Positions 8,450-17,150 of a DNA stretch of 64,000 bases are shown in pieces. Location of the stretch: positions 558,001-622,000 of the forward strand of contig NZ_PDJK01000001.1 in the NCBI RefSeq assembly GCF_002564045.1, in the 5' to 3' direction. The notes beneath the pieces are model-generated. The model had not been told where the DNA came from. It ran no database searches and worked only from the letters and a program-made list of their open reading frames with translations. The DNA is from Amycolatopsis sulphurea. Its GTDB lineage: Bacteria; Actinomycetota; Actinomycetes; Mycobacteriales; Pseudonocardiaceae. The position numbers and the translations under genes were made by a program. Every line of letters starts with the position of its first letter. The stretch's first letter is position 1.

Positions 8450-9426
8450 GCGATGCTCCTCTCCGCCGCCACGGCCGTGGTCCGGCCGGTGGTGAGCGCG
8501 GCCCGCAGCCGCGGATCCAGCAGCGGGTAGGCGAGGTCGACAACGAGGTTGAGCACGGCGAACGACGCGGCGACGAACACGACGATCCCTTGCACCAGCG
8601 GCAAATCCAGGGTGCTGATCGCGTTCTGCGTCATGCGGCCCAGCCCCTTGCGTGCGAACACCGTCTCCGTGATCACCGAACCGGCGACGAGGTTGCCGAA
8701 CGTGACCCCCGCGATGGTGAGCGCGGGCAGGCTCGCGTTGCGGAACACCTCCCCGGTGAGGATGCGGCCGCGCGTGGCGCCCTTGGCCCGGCCCGTGGTG
8801 ACATACCCCGCCCGGAACTCGGTCGCGAACGACCGCACCAGCAGTTGCGCGATCGGCCCGGCGACCGGGACGGCCAGCGTGACCAGCGGCAGCACCAGGC
8901 TCTGCCACCCGGCGTCGCCGAACGGCGGGAGCCAGCCGAGCCGGAAGGAGAACACCTGCAGCAGCAGGATTCCCGACAGGAACACCGGGATCGACACCGC
9001 CGCGGTCGGCAGCGACTCCACCAGGGTGCGCAGCCACCGCCGCCGCGCCGACGTAGCCACCACGGCGACGCCGAACGCGATCAGCACGGCAAGGACGAGC
9101 GCCCCGGCGGCGAGCAGCAGAGTGTAGGGCAGCACGTCGGCGATCGACGCGCTCACCGACCGTCCGGATTGGACGGACGTACCGAAGTCGCCGCGCAGCG
9201 CGTGCCCGAGCCGGTCGAGATACTGCACCACCACGGGCTCGCCGAACCCGTAGCCGTCGGCCACCTGTGCGCGGACCTCGGGCGGCACCGAGTTGAGCTC
9301 GGCCGGGTCGAAGAGCAGGTCCACCGGGTTGGCGGGCAGCACGAACAGCAGGATGAAGGTGAGGGTGAACGCCGCCCACACGACGAACACCGCGCGGCCG
9401 AGCTTGAGCAGGACGTAGCGCAGCAC
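8446..9426 (-). CDS. ABC transporter permease, DppB family
   Basis: A 326-residue membrane protein starting LRYVLLKLGRAVFVV, the usual DppB first helix. A periplasm-facing domain (residues about 35-95) is followed by five more helices and the EAA loop TGRAKGATRGRIL. I chose GTG 9426, five bases after the binding-protein stop and with GGGAAG upstream. A GTG at 9453 is in frame but overlaps the previous gene and lacks a ribosome site. Confidence 0.9.
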   Translation of the reverse strand: MLRYVLLKLGRAVFVVWAAFTLTFILLFVLPANPVDLLFDPAELNSVPPEVRAQVADGYGFGEPVVVQYLDRLGHALRGDFGTSVQSGRSVSASIADVLPYTLLLAAGALVLAVLIAFGVAVVATSARRRWLRTLVESLPTAAVSIPVFLSGILLLQVFSFRLGWLPPFGDAGWQSLVLPLVTLAVPVAGPIAQLLVRSFATEFRAGYVTTGRAKGATRGRILTGEVFRNASLPALTIAGVTFGNLVAGSVITETVFARKGLGRMTQNAISTLDLPLVQGIVVFVAASFAVLNLVVDLAYPLLDPRLRAALTTGRTTAVAAERSIA

Positions 9427-9431
9427 CGGCC

Positions 9432-11144
9432 CTACTTCCCGTCGCTCTTCCACGCGTCCACGAAGTGGTTGCGCGACTGGGCGTCGAAGAGGATGCCGTG
9501 CACGTACGGCGCCTGCGCGATCACCTGTGACGGGTTGTAGACCGGGTTGACCAGTGCGTACTTGTCCACGACGAGGTCCTGCGCGGCTTTGGTGTACTGC
9601 GCCCGCTGCGCCGGGTCGAGCGTGGTCTCCAGCTTGCCCAGCGTCTGGGTGACCTCGTTCAGGTCGACGCCGGGGGACGCCTGCGACAGGTACGAGGTGT
9701 TGCCGCTCGCAGGGCTGAACTGAAGTTTGAGCACGGCGGGGTCGTTGCGCGAGCGGTTGGCGGCGGTGATGTTCCAGCTGTCCTTCGCCTTGGCCTGCTG
9801 GGCCGCGTAGTCGGGAATGGGGACCACGGTCAGCTGCAGGTCGATGCCGATCGCGCGCAGGTCCTGCTGGACGGATTCGTAGGCGGGCTTGTTCGCCACG
9901 AGGTTGTTGATGCCGAGCAGCTTGACCGTCAGCTTCCGGCCGTCCCGGACCCGGATGCCGTCGGGACCGGGCACCCAGCCTGCCTGGTCGAGCAGCCGCT
10001 TCGCCTGGTCCGGGTCGTACTTCAGCGCCGAGCCGCTGTAGTCGGCGTAGCCGGGCACCGAGGGTTCGAGGATGGACTTGGCGATCGAGTACGACGGGGT
10101 GAGCACGGTCTTCTCGATCGTCTGCCGGTTCCAGCCGAGCTGGATCGCCTTGCGCACCGCGAGATCGTCGGTGGGGAAGAGCGAGGAATTGAAGGCGAAG
10201 TGGATCGCGGTACCGGAAACGCCCCGGTGGATGATCTGGAAACCCTGATCCGCCAACGGCTTCTCGTCGGTCGTGCTGACGTCGAGCGTGGCGTCGATCG
10301 CGCCCGAGGCCAGCGATCCCGTGCGGACGCTCGCCTCGGGGACGGTGTTGAACACGACCTTGTCGAGGTAGGCTTCACCGTCGTGGTGCAGCGCGGGCGG
10401 CGCCCAGTGATAACCCTGGCGCCGGGCCAGCACGGTCTTCACCTGGGGCTCCCACGATTCGTACACGAACGGCCCGGTGCCGATGATCTTCTTCGGGTCG
10501 GTCCGCTGCTGTGCGCTCAGCTTCAGCGTCGACAGGGAGAGAAACCCCGGCTGCGCGTTCGCCGTGAACGACGATGCCTGCAGGAAACTGGCGCTGGGCT
10601 TGGCAAAGCGCACTGTCACGGTGTGCTCGTCGACGACCTTCGTCTCCTGGTACCCGGCCAGCAGCGGCGCCCCGTTGGGCAGGATGCCGAGCGCCGGGTC
10701 GCCGTGCACGTACTGGTCGAAGTTGGCTTTCACGGCCTGGGCGTCGAACGGCGTGCCGTCGCTGAAGGTCACATCGGGACGCAGGTGGAAGGTGAACTCG
10801 GTGAGATCCTTGGTGTACTCCCACGACTGCGCGAGCCACGGTGTGATCGCCCCGGTCGCGGGGTCCTGCCAGGTGAGCTTGTCGGTGATGTTGTTGCCGA
10901 TGAGGGATTCCGCGTAGTTCGTGCCCCACTGCGGATCGGGGCTGCGCTGGTAGTCGATGAGCGCGAACCGGAGCGTGCCACCGCGCACGGGCGTGCTCGC
11001 GCCGGCCTCGGCATCGGCACCTCCACCGCGCACCAGCGCGACCACGACGGCGGCGATCAGGACGGCCACCAGGCCGGCGGCCACCCAGGGCCATTTTCTC
11101 CGTGGGGGCACGGAATTCTCGACAACACTGCGAAGATCGGACAT
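9432..11144 (-). CDS. ABC transporter substrate-binding protein, family 5 (DppA-like)
   Basis: A 570-residue extracytoplasmic solute-binding protein of the oligopeptide/nickel class (SBP_bac_5). Residues 18-38 form a hydrophobic segment after two arginines, so it is exported. There is no lipobox cysteine, so it is either a membrane-anchored or a secreted binding protein. The mature part has the family features GGTLRFALID, SLIGNNITDKLTW, FHLRPDVTFSDGTPF and WYxP-like blocks. ATG 11144 follows a weak GAGAGC site. It is the first structural gene of the operon and is separated from its promoter by a leader of about 190 bases with a short ORF and a stable hairpin. Confidence 0.92.
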   Translation of the reverse strand: MSDLRSVVENSVPPRRKWPWVAAGLVAVLIAAVVVALVRGGGADAEAGASTPVRGGTLRFALIDYQRSPDPQWGTNYAESLIGNNITDKLTWQDPATGAITPWLAQSWEYTKDLTEFTFHLRPDVTFSDGTPFDAQAVKANFDQYVHGDPALGILPNGAPLLAGYQETKVVDEHTVTVRFAKPSASFLQASSFTANAQPGFLSLSTLKLSAQQRTDPKKIIGTGPFVYESWEPQVKTVLARRQGYHWAPPALHHDGEAYLDKVVFNTVPEASVRTGSLASGAIDATLDVSTTDEKPLADQGFQIIHRGVSGTAIHFAFNSSLFPTDDLAVRKAIQLGWNRQTIEKTVLTPSYSIAKSILEPSVPGYADYSGSALKYDPDQAKRLLDQAGWVPGPDGIRVRDGRKLTVKLLGINNLVANKPAYESVQQDLRAIGIDLQLTVVPIPDYAAQQAKAKDSWNITAANRSRNDPAVLKLQFSPASGNTSYLSQASPGVDLNEVTQTLGKLETTLDPAQRAQYTKAAQDLVVDKYALVNPVYNPSQVIAQAPYVHGILFDAQSRNHFVDAWKSDGK

Positions 11145-11175
11145 GTCTGCTCTCGCGTTCGGGGTCGGCGGCGTC

Positions 11176-11200
11176 CCCGTTGCCCCGGGCGGGCAACGGG
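11176..11200 (-). promoter_or_regulatory. Ten-base-pair hairpin in the operon leader
   Basis: A perfect inverted repeat, arms CCCGTTGCCC and GGGCAACGGG with a five-base loop, lies about 31 bases before the binding-protein start and about 64 bases after the leader ORF stop. No T-run follows, so it would not be a classic intrinsic terminator. It could mask the ribosome site or act with Rho. Function is inferred from position only. Confidence 0.5.
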
Positions 11201-11263
11201 CACGTCGAAGCAGCGGCCCGCGCCTCGCCTGTGCGGGCACGGATCCGGGGGAAAGGGGTTCGC

Positions 11264-11335
11264 TCAGCGGCGACAGAACGCGCAGATCCCGCGCGGCGCC
11301 TGCCGCCGCATCCGGATCGAAGAGGACCTGCTCAC
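11264..11335 (-). CDS. Putative leader peptide, 23 residues, two cysteines near the end
   Basis: A short ORF starting GTG at 11335 reads VSRSSSIRMRR, then QAPRGICAFCRR and a TGA stop. Its first base is about seven bases from the -10 box, so it would be translated from a leaderless or almost leaderless message. Two cysteine codons and two arginine codons lie in the last six positions. Short cysteine-containing leader peptides ahead of sulfur-metabolism operons are known in actinobacteria; that class match and the cysteine placement are the reason for the call. There is no homology evidence beyond this. Confidence 0.5.
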   Translation of the reverse strand: MSRSSSIRMRRQAPRGICAFCRR

Positions 11336-11342
11336 GAATCGG

Positions 11343-11371
11343 ACTATAGGTCGGGTCCGGGGCAGGTCCAA
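11343..11371 (-). promoter_or_regulatory. Sigma70-like promoter of the transporter-monooxygenase operon
   Basis: Minus strand: -35 TTGGAC (11366-11371), a 17-base spacer, -10 TATAGT (11343-11348). Expected start of transcription is near 11336, right at the leader ORF. Both hexamers match the vegetative consensus well for this GC content. Confidence 0.7.
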
Positions 11372-11462
11372 GGAATCCCGGACGCCGGGACGACCGCCTT
11401 TTTGTGCCCTGCGTGCTCGAATCCGCCCGCTGCCCGCTGCCCGCTGCCCGCCGACGGCACAA

Positions 11463-11515
11463 GTCCGTGAAGGGGCCCTTCACGGACTCTGAGTCCGTGA
11501 AGGGCCCCTTCACAG
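11463..11515. repeat. Twin palindrome, intergenic
   Basis: Two palindromes (11463-11487 and 11493-11515) with arms GTCCGTGAAGGG and spacer TCTGA, same family as the repeat at 4598. There are no terminal inverted repeats here, so it is a core-only copy. It lies upstream of the minus-strand promoter and downstream of the VOC remnant. Confidence 0.9.
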
Positions 11516-11520
11516 CATGC

Positions 11521-11704
11521 GGGAGCGGCCGGACAGACCGAGGGCCGCCATGTCCGGAACTCGGCTCAGGGCACCGGGTCTCAGCCGGCCGTCGCCAGGG
11601 TGAGTCCTTTTGGGGAGCGGCCGGACGGACCGAGGGCCGCCATGCCCGGAACTCGGCTCAGGGCACCGGGTCTCAGCCGGCCGTCGCCAGGGTGACTCCT
11701 TCGT
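11521..11704. repeat. 92-bp tandem duplication
   Basis: Two direct copies, 11521-11612 and 11613-11704, differ at only a few positions (for example ACAGACC/ACGGACC and TGTCC/TGCCC). Each contains the last codons and stop of the decayed VOC gene (LTLATAG-stop), so the duplication happened at its 3' end. Confidence 0.85.
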
Positions 11705-12051
11705 GACGAAGGACCTCGGACGGCCGCCGGACCGCCGGTACTTCGATGGCTTCGACGATCACTCCGTACCTGTCGAGCGTGTCGAGATAGACGAAATCGC
11801 CGTCGCCGCCGAGGCCGTAGCCGAATCCCTTTTGCAGCACGGTGATTCCGGCATCGCGGGCGGCTGCGGGCGGATGCGGCGGTGTCCTGGGCCGGCTTCA
11901 CGCGCACTCCGACGTGGTGTGGTCCGTATCCGCGTTCGCTGATCCAGTCGTGACAAATGCTGGGGCCTTCGAGTGGCTGGATGAATTCGATCTGTGGAGC
12001 ACTGCCGGCCAAAGCGAGCCGCATCGAATACGTGCCGGGCTGTCCGCGATA
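11673..12051 (-). pseudogene. VOC/glyoxalase-family remnant, 5' truncated and frameshifted
   Basis: The first frame reads GTYSMRLALAGSAPQIEF, then IQPLEG, HDWISERGYGPHHVGVRV. Near 11865 the reading must shift, after which RDAGITVLQKGFGYG and GDGDFVYLDTLDRYG continue to a TGA at 11673-11675. Together these resemble the metal-binding half of a vicinal-oxygen-chelate protein of the methylmalonyl-CoA epimerase or lactoylglutathione lyase kind (HHVGV strand and late Glu in VEAIEV). The 5' part is missing: it ends exactly where a mobile-element remnant begins at 12052. A second copy of the last ten codons lies at 11581 through the tandem duplication. Nonfunctional. Confidence 0.75.
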
Positions 12052-12142
12052 GCGCCGGACCGGTTTCGAGTCTGTGAAGGGGTCCTTCACGGACCTCCAC
12101 AGTCGGCGCTGGGCACCTCACACCGACTTTGCCGACACCCTG
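12052..12142 (+). mobile_element. 5'-deleted copy of the CAGGG mobile element
   Basis: Begins inside the element at GCGCCGGACCGGTTTCG, holds a single palindrome (about 12069-12095) in place of two, and ends with the intact right terminus GACTTTGCCGACACCCTG at 12142. The left end has been lost together with the 5' part of the VOC gene, so no target duplication can be seen. Confidence 0.8.
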
Positions 12143-12366
12143 TGCCGTGCGCCTGCGCGAGAGCGGCCTCGAACCGAACCGAGCCGAACGGAAGCCGAGA
12201 ACGACCAGTATCGCCGATCGGTGGGAATATTCCCGTGGTCAACGGGACTGAACCGATTGAGTAACCGGTCGAGATGGCTGAGTTCACACTGGCGTTCGCA
12301 CGTGCGTTCACCAGGATGGTGAGATGCAGGGTCCCGGCCGTCGCGCCGGGCGACGAGGAGGTTTTC

Positions 12367-13905
12367 GTGGCTGACGATGAACGCGCCATCGGGGTGCTGA
12401 AGGAGGCCGTCCCGGGGGAGACCCGGGTAGCCGCGACACCTGCGACGGTGGCCCAGCTGCTCAAGCTGGGTTACCGGGTGGTGGTCGAACCCGGCGCCGG
12501 TGTGGCGGCGAGTTTTTCCGACGAGGCGTATGCCGAAGCGGGCGCGTCGATCGGGGACGCGACCGGAGCGGATCTCGTGTTCGGGGTCAACGCGCCGACG
12601 GCTGCGCAGCTGGACGCGATGGCGCCGGGCGCGACCGTGATCAGTCTGCTGAGCCCGGCGCTGAACAAGGATCTGGTCGCGGACCTGGCGCGCCGGCCGA
12701 TCACCGCGCTGGCGATGGACGCGGTGCCGCGGATCTCGCGGGCGCAGTCGCTGGACGTGCTCTCCTCGATGGCCAACATCGCCGGGTACCGGGCGGTCGT
12801 CGAGGCCGCGCACGCCTTCGGCCGGTTCTTCACCGGGCAGGTGACCGCCGCCGGGAAGGTGCCGCCGGCGAAGGTGCTGGTCGTGGGCGCGGGCGTGGCC
12901 GGGCTCGCGGCGATCGGCGCGGCCGGCTCGCTGGGTGCGGTGGTGCGCGCGACCGATCCCCGCCCGGAGGTGGCCGACCAGATCAAGTCCCTGGGCGGGG
13001 AGTACCTGTCGATCGAGGCGGCGGACGTCGCGGTGTCCTCGACCGGCTACGCCAAGGAGATGAGCGACGACTACAAGGCGCGCGAGGCCCGGCTGTACGC
13101 CGACCAGTGCCGCGAGACCGACATCATCATCACGACCGCGCTGATCCCCGGCCGCCCGGCGCCGCGGATCATCACCGCCGAGATGGTCGCCTCGATGCGG
13201 CCGGGCAGCGTGATCGTCGACATGGCCGCGGCGAACGGCGGCAACGTCGCGGGTTCGGTGGCCGGGCAGGTGGTCACGACCGGTAACGGCGTGACGATCA
13301 TCGGCTACACCGACCTCGCCGGACGGCTGCCGGCCCAGGCGTCGCAGCTCTACGGTACGAACCTGGTCAATCTCATGAAGCTGGTGACACCGGAGAAGAA
13401 CGGCGCTCCGGTGTTCGATCTCGAAGACGTCGTCATCCGGTCGATGACGGTCGTGCGCGACGGGGAACTGCTGTGGCCGCCACCGCCGGCGCAGGTTTCG
13501 GCGGCCCCGAAGGCAGCCGAGCCGGCCGCGGCAGCCGAGCCGGAGCCGAAGAAGACGTTGCCTGCCGCGGCCCGGATCGGGCTGATCGGGGTGGCGGGAG
13601 CACTGCTGTTCCTGCTGGTCGCCGCTTCACCCGCGGCGTTGCAGGGGCACCTGACGGTGTTCGCGCTGGCCGTGGTGATCGGGTTCTACGTGATCGGGCA
13701 CGTGCACCACGCGCTGCACACGCCGTTGATGTCGGTGACGAACGCGATTTCGGGCATCATCGTGGTCGGTGCCCTGGTGCAAGTGGGCCACGGCGACCCG
13801 GTGGTGACCTGGCTGTCGGCCGCGGCGATCCTGCTCGCGGCGATCAACGTCTTCGGCGGATTCGCTGTCACGCGGCGAATGCTGGCCATGTTCTCCCGCA
13901 GCTGA
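12367..13905 (+). CDS. pntA: NAD(P) transhydrogenase alpha subunit, full-length PntA
   Basis: A 512-residue proton-translocating transhydrogenase subunit that transfers hydride between NAD(H) and NADP(H). Domain I (residues 1 to about 375) is the NAD-binding dI module, with [22 protein letters not shown] as dinucleotide fold and [20 protein letters not shown] after it. An alanine/proline linker leads to four C-terminal helices (dIIa, about residues 400-508). Many actinobacteria split this subunit into two genes; here it is one chain. GTG 12367 has GAGGAGG seven bases upstream. It forms an operon with pntB 31 bases downstream. Confidence 0.95.
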   Translation: MADDERAIGVLKEAVPGETRVAATPATVAQLLKLGYRVVVEPGAGVAASFSDEAYAEAGASIGDATGADLVFGVNAPTAAQLDAMAPGATVISLLSPALNKDLVADLARRPITALAMDAVPRISRAQSLDVLSSMANIAGYRAVVEAAHAFGRFFTGQVTAAGKVPPAKVLVVGAGVAGLAAIGAAGSLGAVVRATDPRPEVADQIKSLGGEYLSIEAADVAVSSTGYAKEMSDDYKAREARLYADQCRETDIIITTALIPGRPAPRIITAEMVASMRPGSVIVDMAAANGGNVAGSVAGQVVTTGNGVTIIGYTDLAGRLPAQASQLYGTNLVNLMKLVTPEKNGAPVFDLEDVVIRSMTVVRDGELLWPPPPAQVSAAPKAAEPAAAAEPEPKKTLPAAARIGLIGVAGALLFLLVAASPAALQGHLTVFALAVVIGFYVIGHVHHALHTPLMSVTNAISGIIVVGALVQVGHGDPVVTWLSAAAILLAAINVFGGFAVTRRMLAMFSRS

Positions 13906-13936
13906 ACCCGCCTGAACAGGAAGTTCGAGACTGATC

Positions 13937-15394
13937 ATGAATCTTGCATCGATCACCCAGGCGGCCTACCTCGTGGCTGCCCTGTTGTTCATCCTGGCGC
14001 TGGCCCGCCTGTCGCGCCACGAAACAGCCAAGACCGGCAACGGTTTCGGCATCGCCGGGATGGTCGTCGCCCTCGCCGCGACCATCGCGCTCGCCGTGGA
14101 CCGGGAAATCTCCGCGCTCGGCGTCGTGCTCATGGTGGTCGCTCTGGTGCTGGGCGCCGCCGTCGGCCTGCAGCGCGCCCGCGCGGTGCAGATGACCGGC
14201 ATGCCCGAACTGATCGCGCTGCTGCACTCGTTCGTGGGTATGGCCGCCGTGCTCGTCGGCTGGAACGGTTATCAGCAGGTGGAAGCCGACCTCGGTGGTG
14301 CCGAAGCGCAATCGCTGGCGGCGGCCGGGCTCGGCGGAATCCACTCGGCGGAAGTCTTCATCGGCGTGTTCATCGGCGCGGTGACGTTCACCGGCTCGAT
14401 CGTGGCGTTCCTCAAGCTGTCCGCCCGGATCAAGTCCTCGCCGCTGATGCTGCCCGGCAAGAACTTCCTCAACCTCGGCGCGCTGGTGCTGTTCGTGGCA
14501 CTGACCGTGTGGTTCGTCGCCGCCCCGCAGCTGTGGCTGCTGATCGCGGTGACCGCGCTCGCGCTGGTGCTCGGCTGGCATCTGGTGGCCTCGATCGGCG
14601 GCGGTGACATGCCGGTCGTCGTCTCGATGCTCAACAGCTACTCGGGCTGGGCGGCCGCGGCGAGCGGGTTCCTGCTGGAGAACAACCTGCTCATCGTCAC
14701 CGGCGCGCTCGTCGGGTCCTCGGGTGCGTACCTGTCCTACATCATGTGCAAGGCCATGAACCGCTCGTTCCTCTCGGTCATCGCGGGCGGTTTCGGCATC
14801 GAGGCCGGTCCGGCCGGCGATGTCGACTACGGAGAGCACCGCGAGGTGACCGTCGACGGCGTCGCCGAGCTGCTCGCGGACGCGAGCAGCGTGATCATCA
14901 CACCGGGTTACGGAATGGCGGTGGCGCAGGCACAGCACGGCGTCGCCGAGCTGACCCGCCGGCTGCGCGAGCGCGGCGTCGAGGTGCGCTTCGGCATCCA
15001 CCCGGTCGCCGGTCGGCTGCCCGGGCACATGAACGTCCTGCTCGCCGAGGCCAGGGTGCCTTACGACATCGTCCTGGAGATGGACGAGATCAACGACGAC
15101 TTCACCGAAACCGACGTCGTGCTCGTCATCGGCGCGAACGACACGGTCAACCCCGCCGCGGCGGAGGACCCGGGCTCGCCGATCGCGGGCATGCCGGTGC
15201 TCACGGTGTGGGACGCCAAGAACGTGGTCGTGTTCAAGCGTTCGATGTCGTCGGGGTACGCGGGGGTGCAGAACCCGTTGTTCTTCCGCGAGAACTCGGC
15301 GATGTTGTTCGGCGACGCGAAGGAGCGTGTCGACGAACTGGTCGGCCAGTTGCCGTCTCGTACGCCGAGCGTGGGAGCGGCCGCCGGATCCTGA
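13937..15394 (+). CDS. pntB: NAD(P) transhydrogenase beta subunit PntB
   Basis: A 485-residue membrane subunit. The first roughly 280 residues hold eight to nine helices (dIIb, the proton channel). Residues 300-475 form the NADP-binding dIII domain with [35 protein letters not shown], and the [14 protein letters not shown] and [18 protein letters not shown] segments that are diagnostic of the family. ATG 13937 follows AGGAAG. With PntA it makes the complete enzyme. A strong hairpin terminator at 15647 is now separated from the stop by a mobile-element insertion. Confidence 0.95.
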   Translation: MNLASITQAAYLVAALLFILALARLSRHETAKTGNGFGIAGMVVALAATIALAVDREISALGVVLMVVALVLGAAVGLQRARAVQMTGMPELIALLHSFVGMAAVLVGWNGYQQVEADLGGAEAQSLAAAGLGGIHSAEVFIGVFIGAVTFTGSIVAFLKLSARIKSSPLMLPGKNFLNLGALVLFVALTVWFVAAPQLWLLIAVTALALVLGWHLVASIGGGDMPVVVSMLNSYSGWAAAASGFLLENNLLIVTGALVGSSGAYLSYIMCKAMNRSFLSVIAGGFGIEAGPAGDVDYGEHREVTVDGVAELLADASSVIITPGYGMAVAQAQHGVAELTRRLRERGVEVRFGIHPVAGRLPGHMNVLLAEARVPYDIVLEMDEINDDFTETDVVLVIGANDTVNPAAAEDPGSPIAGMPVLTVWDAKNVVVFKRSMSSGYAGVQNPLFFRENSAMLFGDAKERVDELVGQLPSRTPSVGAAAGS

Positions 15395-15466
15395 GCGGCG
15401 CCGAACTCGGTGGGTAGTTGCCCGCGGGGGTGATGCTGGAAGGCGGGTGTCGGCTGTACCGGAGGC

Positions 15467-15640
15467 GGTGACCCGGCAAAGTTGGCCGAGGGCCCGTCGT
15501 CAGCAAGGAGAGCCGTGGCTACCGGACCGGTTTCGGGTCTGTGAAGGGTCCCCTGACGGACTCAGAGGCTGTGAAGGGACCCTTCACGGACCTCCACGGT
15601 CTGCGCAGGGCCCTCCACACCAGACTTTGCCGACACCCTG
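15467..15640 (+). mobile_element. CAGGG mobile element, degenerate left end
   Basis: A 174-bp copy between GTACCGGAGGC (15456-15466) and GTACTGGAGGC (15641-15651), an 11-bp duplication with one difference. The right end is intact (GACTTTGCCGACACCCTG). The left end has decayed to GGTGACCCGGCAAAG. Two palindromes lie inside; the first has lost symmetry (GGGTCCCCTGACGG). The insertion lies in the base of the pntB terminator stem. Confidence 0.85.
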
Positions 15641-15646
15641 GTACTG

Positions 15647-15696
15647 GAGGCGGTGAGGGAGCGGAGTTTCCGCTCCTTCACCGCCTCTGTGTTTTT
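15647..15696 (+). terminator. Intrinsic terminator of pntAB
   Basis: Stem arms GAGGCGGTGAGGGAGCGG (15647-15664) and CCGCTCCTTCACCGCCTC (15670-15687) pair over 18 positions with one G-U, loop AGTTT, followed by TGTGTTTTT. It is the best intrinsic terminator in the window. Confidence 0.85.
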
Positions 15697-15956
15697 CGGC
15701 GGCAGGGAGCCCCGTCGAGAAGGTGATCTTCTGCGGTGATGCTCGCGAAGTCTTGTTTTGTGTGCGTGGACCAACGCTCTCCGAGTGTGGTCAGGGGGAT
15801 TCTGGCCGGGGACGGCATAGTGAGCCGTCCTGAACTCGTGGAGAGGCCCGCCGAGCGTCCCTCCCCGTGTTTCCGCCGCGACAATTCTGCGGTGCCCCGC
15901 CTCGTCATCGCCTGGCCGGACGGGGGTCGAGCAGAATCCACATGCTGGACACCCTT
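15697..15956. other. Gene-free stretch, possible decayed coding
   Basis: About 260 bases between the terminator and the operator. A minus-strand frame (15678-15941) is open, but the composition and third positions do not look like its neighbours and I recognise no family. No RNA structure stands out. Treated as intergenic with possible remnant coding. Confidence 0.4.
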
Positions 15957-15980
15957 GTCGTATGCGACTTCGCATGCGAA
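15957..15980. promoter_or_regulatory. Two abutting 12-bp palindromes upstream of the hyu operon
   Basis: GTCGTATGCGAC (15957-15968, near-perfect) directly abuts TTCGCATGCGAA (15969-15980, perfect). They lie 70-93 bases before the first gene of the operon, whose last gene encodes a GntR/FCD regulator. FCD-type GntR proteins bind short palindromes of this size, so these are the best candidate operators. A CAGGAT -10-like hexamer follows at 15994. Confidence 0.5.
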
Positions 15981-16049
15981 GGTTGGCGCAGGTCAGGATA
16001 ACCGACAAGACCACTCAGGGTCCGGGTCCGCTTGCCGAGGAGTGCGCAG

Positions 16050-17150
16050 ATGACCACATACTCCATGAACCGCCGCGGGTTCCTCCGGGTCGCGGGGATC
16101 TCCGCCGGCGCCGCGGCCGCGCTGGCCGCCTGCGGGACGCCGGGGTCGAGCGGCTCGGGCGGTGCCGGGGGCACCACGATCACGATGTTCCACTGGGCCG
16201 GCGCGCAGGGCACGGTGCCCGTGCAGGTCGGCGACGCCTACGCGAAGGCCAAGGGCGTCACGGTCAAGTATATCGAGGGCACCAACGCCGACGTCTTCCC
16301 CAAACTGGTGTCCTCGGTGCAGATCAACCGGTCGAACCCGTTGCTGAACCTCGGGTTCTTCAACGCGCAGAGCTTCGCGCAGGGCAACTCCAAGGATCTC
16401 TGGCTGCCGGTGCCGGACTCGGTGTCCGCGGTGTCCGGAGTGCTGCCGAAGTACCAGATTCCCGACCGCAACGGTGCCTATCTCGTCATGGACGCGATGG
16501 GACTGGTCTACAACAAGAAGGCGTTCCCGACCCCGCCGACGTCCTGGATGGACCTGTTCGCCGCGGCCAGCAAGGGCAAGGTGACCACTTGGGACGCTCC
16601 CGCGTTCAGTGTCAATGCGCTACCGGTCATCGCGAAGCTCAACGGTGGCAGTGAGACCAACCTGCAGCCGGGCATCGACGTCTTCGCCAAAGCCGCGAAG
16701 GCCAAGCAGTTCCGTGGGTTCATCTCGTCGGTCGACCAGTTGCGGCAGCAGCTCAACTCCGGTGAGGTCGTGATCGCGCCCGGGTTCCAGGGGGTGGCCG
16801 AGCCGTGGATCCAGGCGGGCGACCCGATCGGCTTCGCCGTGCCCAAGGAGGGGGCGATGGCCTTCCCCGAGGGCTTCCAGATCGTCAAGGGCTCCAGCGA
16901 CGCGCAGGTCACGGCGTCGGCCGAGCTGATGAACGAGTTGTTCACCCCGGCCAGCGTCGCCGCCTACTGCAATGCGACCGGCACGCTGCCGCTGGTGCGC
17001 GGCGCCACCATGGACGCCCGCTACGCGAACCGCCCGAGTTTCCAGCTCAGCACCGTCGAGCAGGCCATCCAGGTGGACTGGGCCGCGCTGGTCACGAGCA
17101 TCACCGCCGCCACCCAGGCCTGGAACGACCAGGTCAAGGCGAATATCTGA
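16050..17150 (+). CDS. ABC transporter substrate-binding lipoprotein, PotD/AfuA type
   Basis: A 366-residue extracytoplasmic binding protein for polyamine-, iron- or thiamine-like ligands. The N-terminus has a twin-arginine motif (Arg8-Arg9 in NRRGFLRV) followed by a hydrophobic run and a lipobox LAAC with the lipidated cysteine at 28, so it is a Tat-exported lipoprotein. The body has GVTVKYIEGTNAD and LVYNKKAFPTPPTSW, typical of the PotD/FbpA cluster. ATG 16050 is preceded by GAGGAG nine bases upstream. It is the first gene of a nine-gene coupled operon; the next gene starts on its last base (TGATG). Confidence 0.9.
   Translation: MTTYSMNRRGFLRVAGISAGAAAALAACGTPGSSGSGGAGGTTITMFHWAGAQGTVPVQVGDAYAKAKGVTVKYIEGTNADVFPKLVSSVQINRSNPLLNLGFFNAQSFAQGNSKDLWLPVPDSVSAVSGVLPKYQIPDRNGAYLVMDAMGLVYNKKAFPTPPTSWMDLFAAASKGKVTTWDAPAFSVNALPVIAKLNGGSETNLQPGIDVFAKAAKAKQFRGFISSVDQLRQQLNSGEVVIAPGFQGVAEPWIQAGDPIGFAVPKEGAMAFPEGFQIVKGSSDAQVTASAELMNELFTPASVAAYCNATGTLPLVRGATMDARYANRPSFQLSTVEQAIQVDWAALVTSITAATQAWNDQVKANI

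Noticed and set aside
11145..11513. N-terminal extension of the binding protein up to 11513
   Set aside because: The longer frame begins in a palindromic repeat and crosses the promoter and leader. The ATG at 11144 directly precedes a sensible signal region.
15678..15941. 87-codon minus-strand frame as a gene
   Set aside because: No ribosome site, no family resemblance, and the codon third-position pattern is unlike its neighbours.
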